Assembly (NCBI GenBank): GCA_002104905.1 | Contig: MCFE01000120.1 | Span: 62,001-126,000 of the forward strand | Origin: Basidiobolus meristosporus CBS 931.73 | Lineage: Eukaryota > Basidiobolomycota > Basidiobolomycetes > Basidiobolales > Basidiobolaceae | Length of the DNA stretch: 64,000 nucleotides | Direction of reading: 5' to 3' | Part shown: positions 37,010-49,352 of the stretch, piece after piece | Numbering within the stretch: the stretch's first letter is position 1 | How the letters are laid out: every line of letters starts with the position of its first letter | Position numbers and translations under genes: made by a program | The notes under the pieces: model-generated | What the model was told of the DNA's origin: nothing | Database searches by the model: none | Seen by the model: only the letters and a program-made list of their open reading frames with translations

Positions 37010-37229
37010 GGGACAAACACTTTGCACTCAACAACATAATACCATTATGTCCCTTTTTGTCAATACTGATGTGAACTTACGACAGTTTTGTATCTGATAC
37101 ATTGCACAAACATGAATGTAAGATTCAAAGATGACCTACCATAGTAAGCATTTTAAATAAAGCTGTGGCACCACATGCACATGTATATGTAGCATCATTT
37201 CCCCTTTGGTTTGACTCACCTCCATACAT
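37010..37229. promoter_or_regulatory. EnD copy 3 head-to-head intergenic region
   Basis: This 220-bp spacer lies between the divergent starts. It contains the conserved CATAGTAAGCATTTTAAATA segment (37140-37159). Confidence 0.45.
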
Positions 37230-37604
37230 ATGCCACCAAAAGATAAAGTAAAGTCATCTGGCGCCCAACCAAACCCCATTGCTGACAGCAGCAGAAGAAT
37301 GGTTGGACAACAGCCTGCTTTGACATTTAGTGCAACAAGCAGAGCTATAATCAAAAAAGGTCCTGTGGACAGTTTGCCCAGCAGTGGGAATAAAGCATAC
37401 TCCTCAGGCTTTCAGTCCAGTTGGCAATTTGGGATATCTGTGGAGCCATAAGCTGACCATATGGCTGAAACAGATGAGAATGTGGCAAAAGTGGTATCCT
37501 CCGTTCAAGACCAGCAAGTGGCCATCATAATACAACCACCACCCATATTAGCAACTATGCTGTCAGCTCATACCAAAGCATTAATAGGCAATTAGGTGCA
37601 GCAG

Positions 37605-38671
37605 TGTGTTGGTGCATAGGTCCAAGGGAGAAATATGTCCAACACTTCTTAAGTGTTTTGTGTGTGGGGTGTTCACTGGGTGCAATAACCTCTGGCAAAC
37701 CCTGCTAGGAATACTTGTCTTCTGTCTCTAATCTATTGTGAAGGGGAATAAAGCCTCAAGCTTGTCAAAAGAAAACTTTTGAGCTAAAATCCCCAACTTA
37801 GTTGGCGTCTTAACAAATGTATATGCTGGGTTCAGTGTCCTTTGTGATGACAATGTACTAAAGCTTCCAAAGTCAATACAACTGTAAACTCCACCAGCAG
37901 GGACCTGATAAAAATGCAGCTGTGGTCAATAGTCACAAAGACAGAAAAGTGTCTTTGCCTGTACAAGAACAAACCTTGCAAGGAATCAAATATAATAAAG
38001 ATACCTACTCTGGGTATTCCTCACAAGTAGTGCCTCCAAGGTCAGTTGGATGTCAGCGTGGTCTCCTGGGAGTGTCCTGTGGTCTGGGGTTGGAAGTTCA
38101 GGTAGCAGCATGTAGCAGTGATCACACTAATCAGCAAGTCAGTATATTGATAAAGGGATGATGATTTATTGTTGAGGGATTGCCTCCCTCATATACTTTT
38201 CTTACTGGCTAAGTGATTACTAATCATGATGTCCCAAAAGGTTCTAGATATCAATAAATATCTTAATGACATCAGAATGACCTAATAATTTTCTAAGTGG
38301 ACACCCGAAGGCTCTAAGAGGCACTGCATATCCAACCAATCAGGAATCAGTATTCTGTAGCTTGTGCAACATAGAGATACCGTATATGGTATGAAAATGG
38401 TAGGGATGGTGACACGGGTTGACCATGTGTCACAGGTACTGGTACAGGTACTTGCCTAATATAGAAGCACTTGTAGCTACTAATCTTACATATAGTGAGG
38501 GGTAACTTATGCAATAAGTTAAGCAGGGGTTATAGTCAACTGGCTTATGGGATAGTACTGATCACGTAAGACAAATGGGATAAAACCAAAGTAAGTGTGG
38601 TAGAGATATAGGGAAGTAGAAATATGGGAACAAGCACATCTGTCAGTGGGTGTCACTGCTACCCCACTACA
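37605..38671 (-). repeat. GypC solo LTR in EnD copy 3
   Basis: 1067 bp, TGTGTTGGTGC...CCCCACTACA, homologous to the GypC LTRs at 43835-44905 and 48283-49352. Flanks GCAG (37601-37604) and GTGG (38672-38675) each differ by one base from GCGG in the uninterrupted copy 2 (32910-32930). This fits an old 4-bp duplication. Confidence 0.85.
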
Positions 38672-39470
38672 GTGGCTGATAGGATAGATGCAATGGCCCA
38701 GAGAAATCAGAAAGTAGTTTAGAAGCAGGATGAGCAGATAAAAGGTATGGAGCAATCAATATTTCAGTTAGAGCAAGCAGTGTCCTTGCTGCAAAGAAGG
38801 AACTCAAGTAGCTCAATGTCACAGCCAAGAATTAAGCCATTTCCCTGTGTGACAGCAGAGGAACACTGTACAGTGTTTGAAGCACAAAAACACTCCCCAA
38901 AGATAAAGCCTACAGAAAAAATATCACAGCATGGGAGGTAGAAGATATAGTGTTTATACCAAAGCCCAAAATCAAAAGACATTGAAGATCCATGCAGCTG
39001 TTAAGTGTAATGATGAAGAGTGGGCTAGTATTCAAGTGGTCACCAAAGGTCTAGTATGAAAACACTGTAAGGCCAGCATATAATTAAACTATCAGGAACT
39101 TAAGGCCCAGCAGAATGCACTTGACTTGCTCCATGAGAATTATCTTGGATTCAAACAAGCAAATGGCTTTTGGGCAAGCATTGCTATGCTAAGAAAGTTA
39201 CTCAAGAATAGTGGAAACTATCAAAGGCAGAAAAACAAGTGTGAAATGGCTAAAAACTAGCAGCCTCCTCAAGAGCCTGTTAGAAGCAGATCCAAATGCT
39301 TCAAACAGGCATCAAAGAGGCATCAGGTAGCTGGAAGAGTGTCAAAAAGGGAAAGGCAGGCAGACACAGAATCACAAGCACAGCATATACCAAGGAAAAA
39401 GTGTAGTTCTACTCAAGAAGCACTCAGTCAAAGCAGCAGTGAAGGACCTGGCAGTGATAAACACAGGCAG

Positions 39471-40674
39471 TGTAGTAGGGTCACAGTGACATCAACTGAC
39501 AGATGTGCTCATTCCTGTATTTTCTACTTCCCTATATCTCTACCACACTTACTTTGGTTTTGTCCCATTTGTCTTACGTGATCAGTACTATCCCATAAGC
39601 CAGTTGACTATCACCCCTGCTTACCTTATTGCATAAGTTACCCCTCACTATATGTAAGATTAGTAGCAACAAGTGCTTCTATATTAGGCAACTCTACTGC
39701 ACTTATTGTATTTTTATCACATTTGTCCTACTTGAACAGTACTATCCATAAGCTGGCTGACTATGACACCTGCTTACCTTATTGCATAAGTTATCCCTCA
39801 CATTATGTAGGACTACCAGCTGTAAGTGCTTCTATATTAGGCAGCACCTGCTGCCATACCTGTGAGATATGGTCAGCCTATGCCACCATCCCTACCATTT
39901 CTATACCATATATGGTATCCCTACATTACACAGGTTTCCAAATACTGGTTCCTGATTGGTTGGATGTGCAGTGCCTCTTAGAACCTTCTGGCACCTACTT
40001 AAAATGCTCTTAGCTCATTCTGATATCATTAAGATTTCTATAGATCTCCAGAACTTTCTGGAACACCATTATTAGTAATATTTTAGCCAGTGAGAAAAGT
40101 ATATCAGGGAGGTAATTCCTCAACAATCAATCATCATCCCTTTTATCAATATTCCAACTTTTTGATTAGTGTGATCACTGCTATCTGCTGCTACCTGAAC
40201 TGCCAACCCCAGACCACAGGACACTCCCAGGAGACCACGCTGACAGCCAACTGACCTTGGAGGCACTACTTGTGAGGAATACCCAGAGTAGGTATCTTTT
40301 ATTATATTTGATTCCTTCCCAAGTTTGTTCTTGTACAGGCAAAGATACTTTTCTGTCTTTGTAGCTATTGACCACAGCTGCATTCTTATCAAGTCCCTTC
40401 TGGTCAAGTTTATAGTTGTTTTGACTTTGGAAGCTTTAGTATATTGTCATCTCAAAGGACAAGGAAGCAAGCACATACTTTTGTTACAATGCCAACTAAG
40501 TTGGGGATTCTAGCTCAAAGGTTTTCCCTTGTCAAGCTTGTGGCTTTATTCCCTATCACAATAGATTAGAGACAGAACCCATGTATTCCTTGTAAGCTTT
40601 TGCCAGAGGTTATTGCACCCAGTGAACACCCACACACATAATACTTGAGAAGTGATGGGTGTATCTCTCCCTAG
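39471..40674 (+). repeat. GypC solo LTR, inverted, with internal duplication
   Basis: The sequence starts TGTAGTAGGG, the reverse complement of the GypC LTR end, and runs to about 40674, where the last ~20 bp of the LTR are missing. An internal segment of about 140-150 bp (CTATCCCATAAGC... to TATATTAGGCA) occurs twice in a row at about 39585-39690 and 39742-39842, explaining its greater length. Confidence 0.75.
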
Positions 40675-41610
40675 CCCAGGACAGACTGAATTCTATGATA
40701 GCCAAGAAGAGTTACCAACATGAAAGCAGCTGTTTTCACAATAGTTGGCAGTGCAGCCAGTTAGCTACACTTCAGTGAGGTAGATGAGTTTGTGGAGAAA
40801 GGCAATTTGTCTACTACAGCCTCCATGTCCTCCATTGTTGACAGTGCAGATATCCCACTGACAGACAAAGGAGCAACATCAAGAACTCAAAAGGTTATCA
40901 CACTGCCTTTGATAAAATTTTGGTATGTCAATAGGCACACCAAGAGGTTGTAGCACTTCTTCAAAAGCAGTGCTCAAGAAAACGCACTTGAATATTGCAA
41001 TGACTTTTTACAAAGACTGGCAGATAGGGAGCTAGACCTTACAGTGCCAGCTGAAAACCAGGACATGTGGGAGCCAGTAAGGAACAGTGGCATGAAGCCA
41101 TTACATTCCTGCCAAAGTCATAGAAAGAGAGTGGTATAGCAGAAATTCTTATTGAGTGGTGGATTTTAATGGAGTTGCTTGTTGAGCATGGGGTTGGGCT
41201 TAATGTTAGTGTAGGGTATAGTGACTTATATAGGTCAACACACTTGACAATGGAGGTACAACTGAAGTTCCCACAGAAATTAATCAATTCTTAGTGCTGA
41301 AGAATAAGAGAAACAGTTGAGTCTGGTAGTAGGGAGTGTAAAAAGAGGCAATAGCCAATCAATGCACACAAACATAGAAGGCACTACAGTGTCCAGGATC
41401 AGAAAGTGAGAAAATTGCCAGAGAACCAAGCAAAAGCCACTTTTGTATTGTAAGGATGAGAAATTTTGACCAGCTTTTTTATGATATCCGGGGTGCTACT
41501 ATTTTTTGAAAGCCTTTGCATGTTGTCCTGATGGAATCAATACCTCTTAGTCATGGGACTTAGAATTTGTGGCAGCCTTTTGATGGGATTGTTACAACAA
41601 CTCTTCATAG

Positions 41611-41960
41611 TGTTGTAAGAGTCTTGGAGATATTGGAGGTGATTTGGAGAACAAGTAGATTATGCGATTATCACTTAATGATTTATTGAATGTAAAAGTA
41701 GTATTTATACTTTTACCTGGTGTTGGCATTACAAACATCTAGAATTGGTTAAAGAAGGTCCCAAGAGCATGTGTGCAAAGTTTAGGGCTGTTTGGACAAC
41801 TTTGTGAATTTTCATATTCTGGGTACCTGGTATTTAGGTGAAAATATTCTAAGTAAATCCTGACAAGGAATTTTGGTCAGTACTCTCTAGGATTTGAAGG
41901 TGATGATCTAAGTGACTAAGTTAGGAGAATATTTGGGTGTAAATATGAATTTTTTCAACA
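41611..41960 (-). repeat. CopF copy 1 3' LTR
   Basis: 350 bp, TGTTGTAAGAGTC...TTCAACA, homologous to six or more CopF LTRs in the window. Confidence 0.9.
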
Positions 41961-43834
41961 CTCCTACTCAGCTAAATGTTCATACTGACTAGTCCTAATT
42001 TTGACCTAAGATATTCAAACTTGTCTCTAGCTAATGGTTTTGTAAATATGTCTGCAATTATTTCATCTGTAGGACAGTAAACTAAGCTAATTAAGTTATT
42101 CTCTATAGCTTCACATATGAAATGATGTCTAATATCTATGTGCATGGCTCTGGCATGAAAAGTTGGATTTCTACCTAATTGTATACATCCTTGATTATCT
42201 TGAAATAAAGTAATAGACGTTTTTTGACATAGGCCTAAATCTTTAAAAAGCTTTCTTAACCACATTACTTCTTTTGTAGCTTCACAGGCTGCCATATACT
42301 CTGCCTCTGTGGTGGAAAGTGCTATGGTTGGTGGCTTTCTTGAATTCCATGAAATTGCTCCTTTAGAGTAAAGAAAGGTGTATCCTGTGGTGGATCTTCT
42401 GTCTTCTAAATTTGGTCCCCAATCAGCATCAGAGTATCCCAAACAATCCTGTTCTGAATCCTTATAAGTGTATCTTAAGCAGATATCAGCAGTTCCTCTT
42501 AGGTATCTGAAAATCCGCTTAACTGCTGCAATATGATCAGATCCATAGTTCTGATTATGTTGGCTAACAACTCCTACTGAGTATGAGATATCTGGACGTG
42601 TTCCAAGCATGATATACATCAGACTGCCAACCATAGATTGATAAGGAAAGTCAGGGCTTTTAGATGGCACCAAGGTCTCTTGATTTGGTTGAGTTTTGAC
42701 CAAGTTGAGGCTTGTCTCCATTGGGGTAGCTGCCAGTTTACAGTCTTCCATTTAGTACTTCTTTGGTATATCTTGAATATACTTGGATTAGCTTAGGCTG
42801 ATAATCTGGGTACTTCTGTCTATGGTGAACTTAATCCCTAAGTAGTAACTAAGTTCTCTTAGATTGGACATCTTGAACTCTTTAGATAGGCTGGATTTAG
42901 TCTCTTCCAATGTTGCTAGATTATTGGCGGTTATAATAAGATCATCCTCATATAGAGCTAATAGAACTGGAGTTGCTCTATCTGGTTTATAGTATATACT
43001 ATAGTCAGCATTACTCCTTGTGAAACTTAAAGATTCCAAATAAGAATCTATCTTGCAATTCCAAGCTCTTGGTGATTGTTTGAGACCATATAGTGACTTT
43101 TTAAGCTTGCAGACCAAATAGGGGTTATCTTAGTCAGCAAGCCCATCAGGCTGGTCCATATACACATCCTCATCAGGTTCTTCATTCAAAAATGCAGTTT
43201 TTACATCCATTTGATGAATAAAAAACTTACATTTGGCTGCAATTGCCAAAGTTAATCTGATGGAATTAAACTTGGCTACTGGTGCAAAGGTCTCAGTATA
43301 GTAAAGTCCTTTTGTTCAAGAGTATCCTTTGACTACAAGTCTTGCTTTGTATCTTTCAATTGTACCATCAGCCTTGTATTTTGTCTTGAAGACCCATCTG
43401 CATCCAATTGATTTTTGGTTGATTGGTAATTTGACCAAGTCCCAAGTTTGATTTTGCATCAGGGCCTGATATTCCTCAGTCATTGCAGATCTCCAAAACT
43501 TTGTCTGAGGGCTATTTAGGGCCTCTTTTACAGTCAGGGGCTCATCAATATGAACTGAATAGGCATAGGCTAAGTTTGTACCCTCATTGATAGAGTAATT
43601 TGAGCTATTTCTTGTCCGATTAGATCTCTGGGCATTTGATACTGGAACAATTACTTCTGGGATATTCCTGGGCACTGATTCTGGCTGAACCATGGTTGTA
43701 GAGTCCTCTGGAGTGAAAAAATTATCATTGTTTTGCTCTGATGCAATCCTGACAATTGGTGGACTTGAGATCAAATTTTTGTCATCATCTGATGCCATTT
43801 TTTGTGAAAATTTTGAATTTTCATCAAACAATGC
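41961..43834 (-). pseudogene. CopF copy 1 pol, RT and RNase H part
   Basis: The minus strand encodes the integrase C-terminal region and RT. The RT N-terminus is at 43315-43915 (WRSAMTEEYQALMQNQTWDLV, CRWVFKTKYKADG). RT palm is at 43117-42788 (KLKKSLYGLKQSPRAW), where the catalytic box reads YEDD instead of YVDD. The C-terminal RT and RNase H are at 42751-41972 (SLMYIMLGTRPDISY, YSDADWGPNLEDRRSTTG, TKPLARDKFEYLRSKLG). Stops at about 42752 and frameshifts between 43117 and 43316 break it. GypC starts at 43835 and the upstream part resumes at 49353. Confidence 0.88.
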
Positions 43835-44905
43835 TGTGGTGGTGTATAAGTCCAAGGGAGAGATACATCCAACACTTCTCAAGTGTTTTGTGTGTGGGGT
43901 GCTCACTGGGTGCAATAACCTCTGGCAAAAGCTTGCTAGGAATACTTGGGTTCTGCCTCTAATCTAATGTGAATGGGAATAAAGCCACAAGCTTGTCAAG
44001 GGAAAACTATTGAGCTACAATTCCCAACTTAGTTGGCGTCTTAACAAAAGTATGGGCTGGGTTCAGCGTACTTTGAGATGGCAATGCACTAAAGCTTCCA
44101 AAGTCAAAACAACTGTAAACTCCACCAGCAGGGACTTGATAAGAATGCAGCTGTGGTCAATAGTTACAAAGACAGAGAAGTATCTTTGCCTGTACAAGAA
44201 CAAACTTGAGAAAGAATCAAATATAATAAAAGATACCTACTCTGAGTATTCCTCACAAGTAGTGCCTCCAAGGTCAGTTGGCTACCAGTGCGGTTTCCTG
44301 GGAGTGTCCTGTGGTCTGGGGTTGGAAGTTCAGGTAGCAGCAGATAGCAGTGATCACACTAATCAACAAGTTGGAATATTGATAAAAGGGATGATGATTT
44401 ATTGTTGAGGGATAGCCTCCCTTATATACTTTTCTTACCGGCTGAGTGATTACTAATCATGGTGTTCCAGAAGGTTCTGGATATCAATAGAAATCTTAAT
44501 GACATCAGAATGACCTAAGAATGTTCTAAGTAGGTGCCAGAAGGTTCTAAGAGGCACAGCACATCCAACCAATCAGGAATCAGTATTCTGAAACCAGTGT
44601 AACATAGGGATACCTTATATGGTATGGAAATGGTTGGGATGGTGACACGGGTTGATCATGTGTCACGGGTACTGGTGCGGGTACTTGCCTTATATAGAAG
44701 TACTTATAGCTAGTAATCTTACATAAAGTGAGGGGTAACTTATGCAATAAGGTAAGCAGGTGTGATAGTCAACCGGCCTATGGGATAGTACTGATTGGGT
44801 AAGACAAATGGGATAAAACTAAAATAAGTGTAGTAGAGATATAGGGAAGTAGAAAATAAGGGAATGAGCACATCTGTCAGTGGGTGTCACTGTCACCCCA
44901 CTACA
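43835..44905 (-). repeat. GypC 3' LTR
   Basis: 1071 bp, TGTGGTGGTG...CCCCACTACA. A purine tract, GAGAGGGGGGTGGA on the minus strand, abuts it at 44906-44919 and is the expected polypurine tract. Confidence 0.92.
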
Positions 44906-47900
44906 TCCACCCCCCTCTCAGCTTTGAACTTGGATCAAAGCAAACTAATCTTGATGTGCAAAATTCCTATGCTTGAATAACTTAAGTTGGTTTCCAGCAA
45001 CTGGTGCTCTCAACTGGGTGTTGTCAAGCTCAGATATGTAATAACTTCCATTTCCAATCACTTTGGAAATGAGGTAGGGGCCAGTCCATTTGTTGTCAAA
45101 CTTGTGGCTCCATTGTTTGTCCAAGGTGGAATCATAGAGTAGTACTGGGTCTCCTAGTGATAGTGGTTTTGGTCTTGTTGGGTGAGATTTGTCAAAGGGC
45201 ACCTTGTTCTTTAGTTGTGTATCCTTAAGTTGTTCAGCAGCTCTGCTAATATTCAAGTCATGGTGATCAAGTTGCTGTATGCAAGTTGCAAGGTGGGCTT
45301 CAGTCTGCATATTGGATCTCCAATTCAATGAGTTCCAAGTGACTGTGTTTAACTCAACTGGTAGTATGCAGTCATGTCCATAGAGTAGCTTGAATGGCAA
45401 TAATCCAGTTGTTTGCTTGGTAGTAATTCTATCTGCCCAGAGTGCTAGATGTAATTGCTGTGGCCACAGTGTTGTGTTATTCTCACAGGTCTTGACAAGA
45501 GAGTTCACCAATGGTCCATATCCTCTCTCTATCATTCCATTGGCTTGAGGGTGGTAAGCTGTTGTAAAAGCAATGTGTATCTTGTACTTTGAGCACAACT
45601 CCTTGATCATTTGGGATGTCATCTCTCCTCTGTCAGCAACAAACTGCTGGATGCAGCCAAATCTGCAGATGATGTCTTCAAGTGTAAATCTCCATATGGT
45701 ATGGCTCTTGTTGTTGGGCAAGGCTTAAGCCTCTGCCCATCCACTAAGGTCATCTCTAGCAACAATCAGGTACTTTTTTGATCCAGCTGTTGGCATGTGG
45801 ACAAGGTCAATACCAACCTTTTGCCATAGACAGATTGTGTAAGTAGGATGCAGTGGTTCTTCATAACGCTTGGAGGATCTCTTCTGGCAAGCTACACATG
45901 ACTCAACAAAGTGCTGGATATCATAGTACATGTTTTCCCAGTAGTACCTCTGAGCTGTGGTATTGTAGGTGGCTTCTTGTCCTCTATGTCCTCCTGGTTT
46001 TCCTTGGTGGATGCTTGTCATGATGTTCAGTTGCTCTTGAGGGGTAGTGACTACTCTTCTTGGCATAAGTCCAGACTTCACTTGCTCAAAGAGAAGATCA
46101 TCTTTAAGATAGTAGTGATGTGCCTTCTTCCTGAGTTTTCTAATCTCCTGAATTTCCATCCAACTAGGTTTCTTAAGTGTCCTTAGATATTCCTTGATCA
46201 GACTCCAGGTAGTTCTCTCTTGGTCTTTGATGGCAATCTGTTGGATCTCTGCATCAATAAAATCATCAAAGTGAGGGTCCAAGTCTTCAAATAATTGTGG
46301 TCCTTTCCTGGAGAGTGCATCAGCCACAACATTTGTCTTGCCAGGGATATGTTTGACCTCAAAGTCAAACATTTTCAGCCATGCCATCCATTGGTTTGTG
46401 GCATCATCAGGTAGGTCAGGCTTGTTGATCATTCCTATAAGTGGCTTGGCATCTGTCTCCAGGATAAAATGTGTCATGTAGAGTTGTGACTTCAGTTTCC
46501 TCAGCATCTTCACAACTCCTAGTAGTTCTCTCTTAATCTGTGAGTATCTTTGCTCTCTAGGAGAGAATAGGCAGCTCTCATATCTGCAGGCATAGCGGTT
46601 GCCATCTTCATCATCTTGTCCAAGTAGTGCTCCAGCTCCTATGGGGCTTGCATCCACTGTCAAAATAGGTGGGCATTCAGTGTTTTAATAGTCAAGAGGT
46701 CTTAGAACTGGTGGAGATACTAAGGCCTCTTTCAGTAATTGCATGGCTTCTTCTTGCTCTTCTCCCCAGATAAATGGGGTGTTCTTTCTCTGTAGTTGGT
46801 AAAATGGTTCTGCTATCTCAGATAATCTTGGGATCCAGATCCTAAAGAACCCACAAGCAGCCACAAAGCCATGAGCTTGTGTGAGATTTGTGGGGGTAGG
46901 CCAGTTGCATATCTTTTGTGTCTTGGAGTCTCCAGGTGAACGACCAAAGGTGTTGCATTTTTGTCCAACAATGGATATCTCTGATACACCAAAGCTGCTT
47001 TTCTCACCACTGATGGTGAGTCCAGCTTCTTCAATGGCTCCTAATATGGCATCATTGTCTGCAATATGGTCATAAACAAACTTTCTTACTCCAGGCATAA
47101 CTTCAGTGGTGTCCCGGAATTTTGGTCCTTTGATGCCTATGTCATCCACAAAGACAGCAAGTTTCCCAGGTATAAACTGATACAGCACATTTACCATGCA
47201 TCTCTGGAACTGAGCCACGGAGTTTGTAGCCCCTTGGCTGAGTCTTGTCATCCTCAACAGTCCAAATGGTGTCTGTAGTGCAAACATATCTCTTGATATC
47301 TCATCAAGGGGGATCTAGTCATATCCTGAGTAGAGATCATATGTTGAGTAGATGGAGTGGCCACTAAAGCTTTCTGCAAAGTCATCAATAGATGGAGGTA
47401 TAGCAGCATCTCTGATAGTGACAGCATTTGCAGGTTGCATGTCTTGAATGAATTGGAGCTTTCCATTCTTCTTTTTGGTCACAAACCATCTGTTAGCATA
47501 GGGTCCATGGCAAGGTTCTAGGATACCAGCTTCTATCTTCTTCTTAAGTAGGTCATGCACATCAGCTTGGAGTCCCCTGGGCAGTGGGTAAGGCTTAAAT
47601 GACCAGGGTGTGTGGGGCACTGTATGAAACTTGATGGGTTTTTCAACCAATGTCTTTAAGAGTCCCATCTCCTTGTCATTATATGAGAAGACCTTGTCAT
47701 GCCTTTTCAAGGTCTCCTTGAATAATAGTATCTCCTCTGGTGTTAGGTTTCCATCACCAATGATAAGTTGCTTAGGTCTCTCAGGTGTAAGTTGTATATC
47801 ATCTGGTGTTTCTTCTGGTGGTCTAATATAATCAGCGGGTCAAGATCCATCAGTCAGTGGGGTAAGTGATGGTCTAATCTTCTGTTCTACTGTCTTGTAT

Positions 47901-48282
47901 TTTGCTTGAACCATAGCTGTTTGCTCCTGTATATCTAATGAGCAGCTCCAAATGTTGGGGTGTATATTGTCAGGCTCTTCATCTTCTTCCATAACAAGAT
48001 GTGCCTTCTGGCAAGCAGTATGTGTCCTCTTATTGTTGGGTGTTACACCACAAAAGGTTGACTGTAGTCCTGGATTGGATCCTTGTATGGTGTACCATAC
48101 TGACCCATTGGAATAGTTGGTAGTTGTAGCCTTAGTACTGGTTTCCCTTGGTCTACCTAGCAGAAGGTCAAAGTTTGCCTTCTGGCAGATGAAGAGGGGA
48201 AGCCAGACCTTGATTCCTTGTACCTCAATAGGAAACTCGTGTACTACACCATAGAGTGGACTAGATCCTGAGTTTGCATTGG
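44906..48282 (-). pseudogene. GypC pol: protease C-terminus, RT, RNase H, integrase
   Basis: All coding pieces lie in one minus-strand frame, broken only by four stops (at about 47840, 47315, 46685 and 45725) and with no frameshift. Domains in order: protease tail ending NFDLLLGRPRE (near 48160), linker, RT (YSTYDLYSGYD, MFALQTPFGLLRMTRLSQGA, AVFVDDIGIKG), RNase H (TVDASPIGAGALLG, GKTNVVADALSRKG), and integrase (H-H-C-C with CVACQKRS, GIDLVHMP, VADRGE and ANGMIERG, the D-D-E residues all present). A terminal region (HKFDNKWTGPYLI) ends at 44945. Protein pieces up to 312 codons survive. No gag precedes it, so it could not have moved alone in this form. Confidence 0.9.
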
Positions 48283-49352
48283 TGTGGTGGTGTATAGGTC
48301 CAAGGGAGAGATACATCCAACACTCTCAAGTGTTTTGTGTGTGGGGTGTTCACTGGGTGCAATAACCTCTGGCAAAAGCTTGCTAGGAATACTTGGGTTC
48401 TGTCTCTAATCTAATGTGAAGGGGAATAAAGCCACAAGCTTGTCAAGGGAAAACTATTGAGCTACAATCCCCAACTTAGTTGGCATCTTAACAAAAGCAT
48501 GTGCTGGGTTCAGCGTCCTTTGAGATGACAATGTACTAAAGCTTCCAAAGTCAAAACAACTGTAAACTCCACCTGCAGGGACTTGATAAGAATGCAGCTG
48601 TGGTCAATAGTTACAAAGACAGAAAAGTATCTTTGCCTGTACAATAACAAACATGGGAAAAAATCAAATAAAATAAAAGATACCTACTCTGAGTATTCCT
48701 CACAAGTAGTGCCTCCAAGGTCAGTTGGCTGCCAGTGCGGTTTCCTGGGAGTGTCCTGTGGTCTGGGGTTGGAAGTTCAGGTAGCAGCAGGTAGCAGTGA
48801 TCACACTAATCAACAAGTTGGTATATTGATAAAAGGGATGATGATTTATTGTTGAGGGATAGCCTCCCTTATATACTTTTCTTACCGGCTGAGTGATTAC
48901 TAATCATGGTGTTCCAGAAGGTTCTGGATATCAATAGAAATCTTAATGACATCAGAATGACCTAAGAATGTTCTAAGTAGGTGCCAGAAGGTTCTAAGAG
49001 GCACAGCACATCCAACCAATCAGGAATCAGTATTCTGAAACCAGTGTAACAGGGGGATACCATATATGGTATGGAAATGGTAGGGATGGTGACCCGGGTT
49101 GATCATGTGTCACGGGTACTGGCGCGGGTACTTGCCTAATATAGAAGTACTTATAGCTAGTAATCTTACATAAAGTGAGGGGTAACTTATGCAATAAGGT
49201 AAGCAGGTGTGATAGTCAACCGGCTTATGGGATAGTACTGATTGGGTAAGACAAATGGGATAAAACTAAAATAAGTGTAGTAGAGATATAGGGAAGTAGA
49301 AAATAAGGGAATGAGCACATCTGTCAGTGGGTGTCACTGTCACCCCACTATA
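48283..49352 (-). repeat. GypC 5' LTR
   Basis: 1070 bp, closely similar to 43835-44905. It contains a plus-strand (antisense) frame of 90 codons at 48583-48855 that is preserved in related form in the other GypC LTRs. Confidence 0.92.

Larger units (their letters stand above)
37230..41280 (+). pseudogene. EnD copy 3 accessory gene, interrupted by two solo LTRs
   Basis: The frame opens at ATG 37230 (MPPKDKVKSSGAQ), the only copy with an ATG at this point. It is broken by a stop near 37450 and by a GypC solo LTR (37605-38671). It resumes with the coiled-coil-like region (SIFQLEQAVSLLQRRNSSSS, 38747-38830), the core region with several indels, and repeats with SRRKCSS-type motifs to 39470. A second, inverted GypC LTR (39471-40674) follows, then the C-terminal block to about 41280 on the plus strand (AENQDMWEPV equivalent near 41050). 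It is clearly dead. Without the LTRs it spans about 1.8 kb. Confidence 0.7.
43835..49352 (-). mobile_element. GypC element, Ty3/gypsy lacking gag and primer-binding site
   Basis: LTRs 43835-44905 and 48283-49352 enclose 3377 bp of pol only. ATGC is present at 43831-43834 and 49353-49356. The uninterrupted CopF copy 2 at about 58520-58535 shows the empty site. The 5' LTR is fused directly to the middle of the protease, so gag and the usual primer-binding site are absent. Confidence 0.9.
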
